DNA of 64,000 bases from Aedes albopictus (taxonomy: Eukaryota; Arthropoda; Insecta; Diptera; Culicidae), in contig NC_085137.1 in assembly GCF_035046485.1 (NCBI RefSeq), positions 252,238,733-252,302,732 of the forward strand, read 5' to 3'. Below are positions 62,938-64,000 of the stretch, piece by piece. The position numbers were made by a program, and so were the translations under genes. Within the stretch, counting starts at the first letter, position 1; every line of letters starts with the position of its first letter. Below the pieces are notes generated by a model that saw nothing but the letters and a program-made list of their open reading frames with translations, ran no database searches and was not told the origin of the DNA.

Positions 62938-64000
62938 ACCCGATCAGTAACCACTCTTTCCCCACTCAATCAACACCCACAGCAAAGGGCCTGGCATCAC
63001 CTATACGTTTGAAAACTGGCACAGTAACTCAAAATCTGAATGAATACTGAGTGATCTTGCACTGCTGTCACAAGTGTTCATCATCGCATGTATTTGTTGT
63101 GAATTGATAGAATCGTCTCTGCCAATCGGTAGTTCATTATCACTTTCCGATCCGATTGCGCCTTTCATGTTTTGTGTCTTGATCGAATCAATTTCTATCG
63201 CAGTCTGATAATTTTCGGAAGCTCAGTTTGCAGCTATTTGTTGACCGATTTTCAAAATAAAAACATTAATCAACTGGAAATACACACTGTATCTCATAAT
63301 TGATCAGACAGACGCCGATTTTTAATCAAAATTGTCAACTATGGTTTGCTTTGATGAATTCAACTCAAATTTTGACACGGTACAGTACGTTGTTACACGA
63401 ATATGCTGAAGGAACAAAATGTTTTATTTTTTAATGGTACCCCTTAGCAGTGTCGCGAAGCATCAGCGTACTAGTCACAAAAAAGCTGATAAACACCAAA
63501 CTTGTATCACCCTGTCTCTGCGGTTTCTGATTCGCTCTCTCTACAGTCGCTAACACCAGAAAAGACAGAATCCCATCATAGTCACCCGGTCACCCTTGTT
63601 TTGCTACAATCATCCTGACTTGGATACGGCTCATGTGAGTGTCATGACTCTCTCCGTCGCCTCAAGCAGATGCACGCGCAACAGCATGTAAAACTATGCA
63701 TGTGTATTATCACAAGCACGGTACTACGTCATAAATCCTATTCGTTTTGCATAGCTCAGTTTAAACGCACACATTGAGCGCACCACGCAGTTCACCCTGG
63801 CTACGACAAACGCTCTCACTTCGCCCGTTATGCATCGTTGCTCAGAGAGATTGATTCTCTAGCAACCCGCCTGAAGCATACTCAGCAACTGCTATCGCTG
63901 CAAAGCTGCGAAGAGTGGAACCCACAACATGTTTGTCATTCCAGGCATGACTTGCTATCTGGTTCGTATCACCTTGGGAAGGGTGACTCCAGAAAGCGGT
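62938..64000. other. Unassigned stretch to the window end
   Basis: AT-rich until about 63440, then GC-richer (CACCCTGGCTACGACAAACG, CTGCAAAGCTGCGAAGAGTG). I see no repeat terminus and no frame of useful length. It may continue into host sequence beyond the window. Confidence 0.4.

Noticed and set aside
1..64000. Integrated viral sequence or CRISPR array
   Set aside because: Mosquito genomes often carry virus-derived fragments, so the frames were examined for this; none resembled a viral protein. The tandem repeats have no regular short repeat-spacer structure.

Overview
This 64 kb window looks like non-coding, transposon-saturated DNA from a culicine mosquito, most probably Aedes (Ae. aegypti or Ae. 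albopictus). The clues are a tRNA-derived SINE I recognise as Feilai (8536-8819), several other tRNA-headed SINEs, degenerate Jockey, I, R1 and endonuclease-type LINE pieces, many palindromic MITEs and low-copy satellites. I recognise no host protein-coding exon and no functional tRNA, rRNA, CRISPR or bacterial feature. Nearly all open frames of 60 codons or more are either fragments of retrotransposon proteins or chance frames inside repeats.

Layout. 1-9500: old AT-rich repeats, a nested MITE pair (1629-1952), inverted SINEs (2167-2765), the 3' end of a Jockey-type LINE (3640-4292), TA-flanked MITEs, and a SINE nested in a MITE (8332-9050). 9730-18700: degenerate GGAATTCCTCC-type minisatellite, interrupted by two ~42-bp retroposon tails with target duplications and by a 1.55-kb TG...CA element that looks like a solo LTR (15193-16742). 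19930-22130: an irregular tandem repeat carrying a 433-bp SINE with a perfect 13-bp duplication. 22530-31355: two LINE fragments, a 1.43-kb TA-flanked element, a 326-bp solo LTR with a 5-bp duplication (26102-26427), and a unique stretch. 31410-35722: a 5'-truncated I-clade LINE with a complete RNase H domain and 13-bp duplications, next to another dead LINE. 36373-44480: a TA-flanked palindromic element and two tandem R1-clade LINEs, one broken by a 1.08-kb DNA element. 44500-52740: MITEs and unique sequence. 52746-62925: a composite region in which a SINE appears split by 9.1 kb bounded by 46-bp perfect inverted repeats. It holds a hAT-type MITE inside a TTAA-flanked MITE, a 2.5-kb foldback element and ~145-bp satellite. 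The same satellite lies outside the left end in the opposite orientation.

How it fits together: the retroelement copies are all defective (truncated, frameshifted or stop-ridden), and the DNA elements are non-autonomous. The value of the window is its record of insertion events, many resolvable to the base through target-site duplications and, in two cases, through paralogous empty sites in the same window. The most unusual signal is a set of six 41-60 bp insertions that contain only a retrotransposon 3' tail yet have clear duplications of 11-14 bp.
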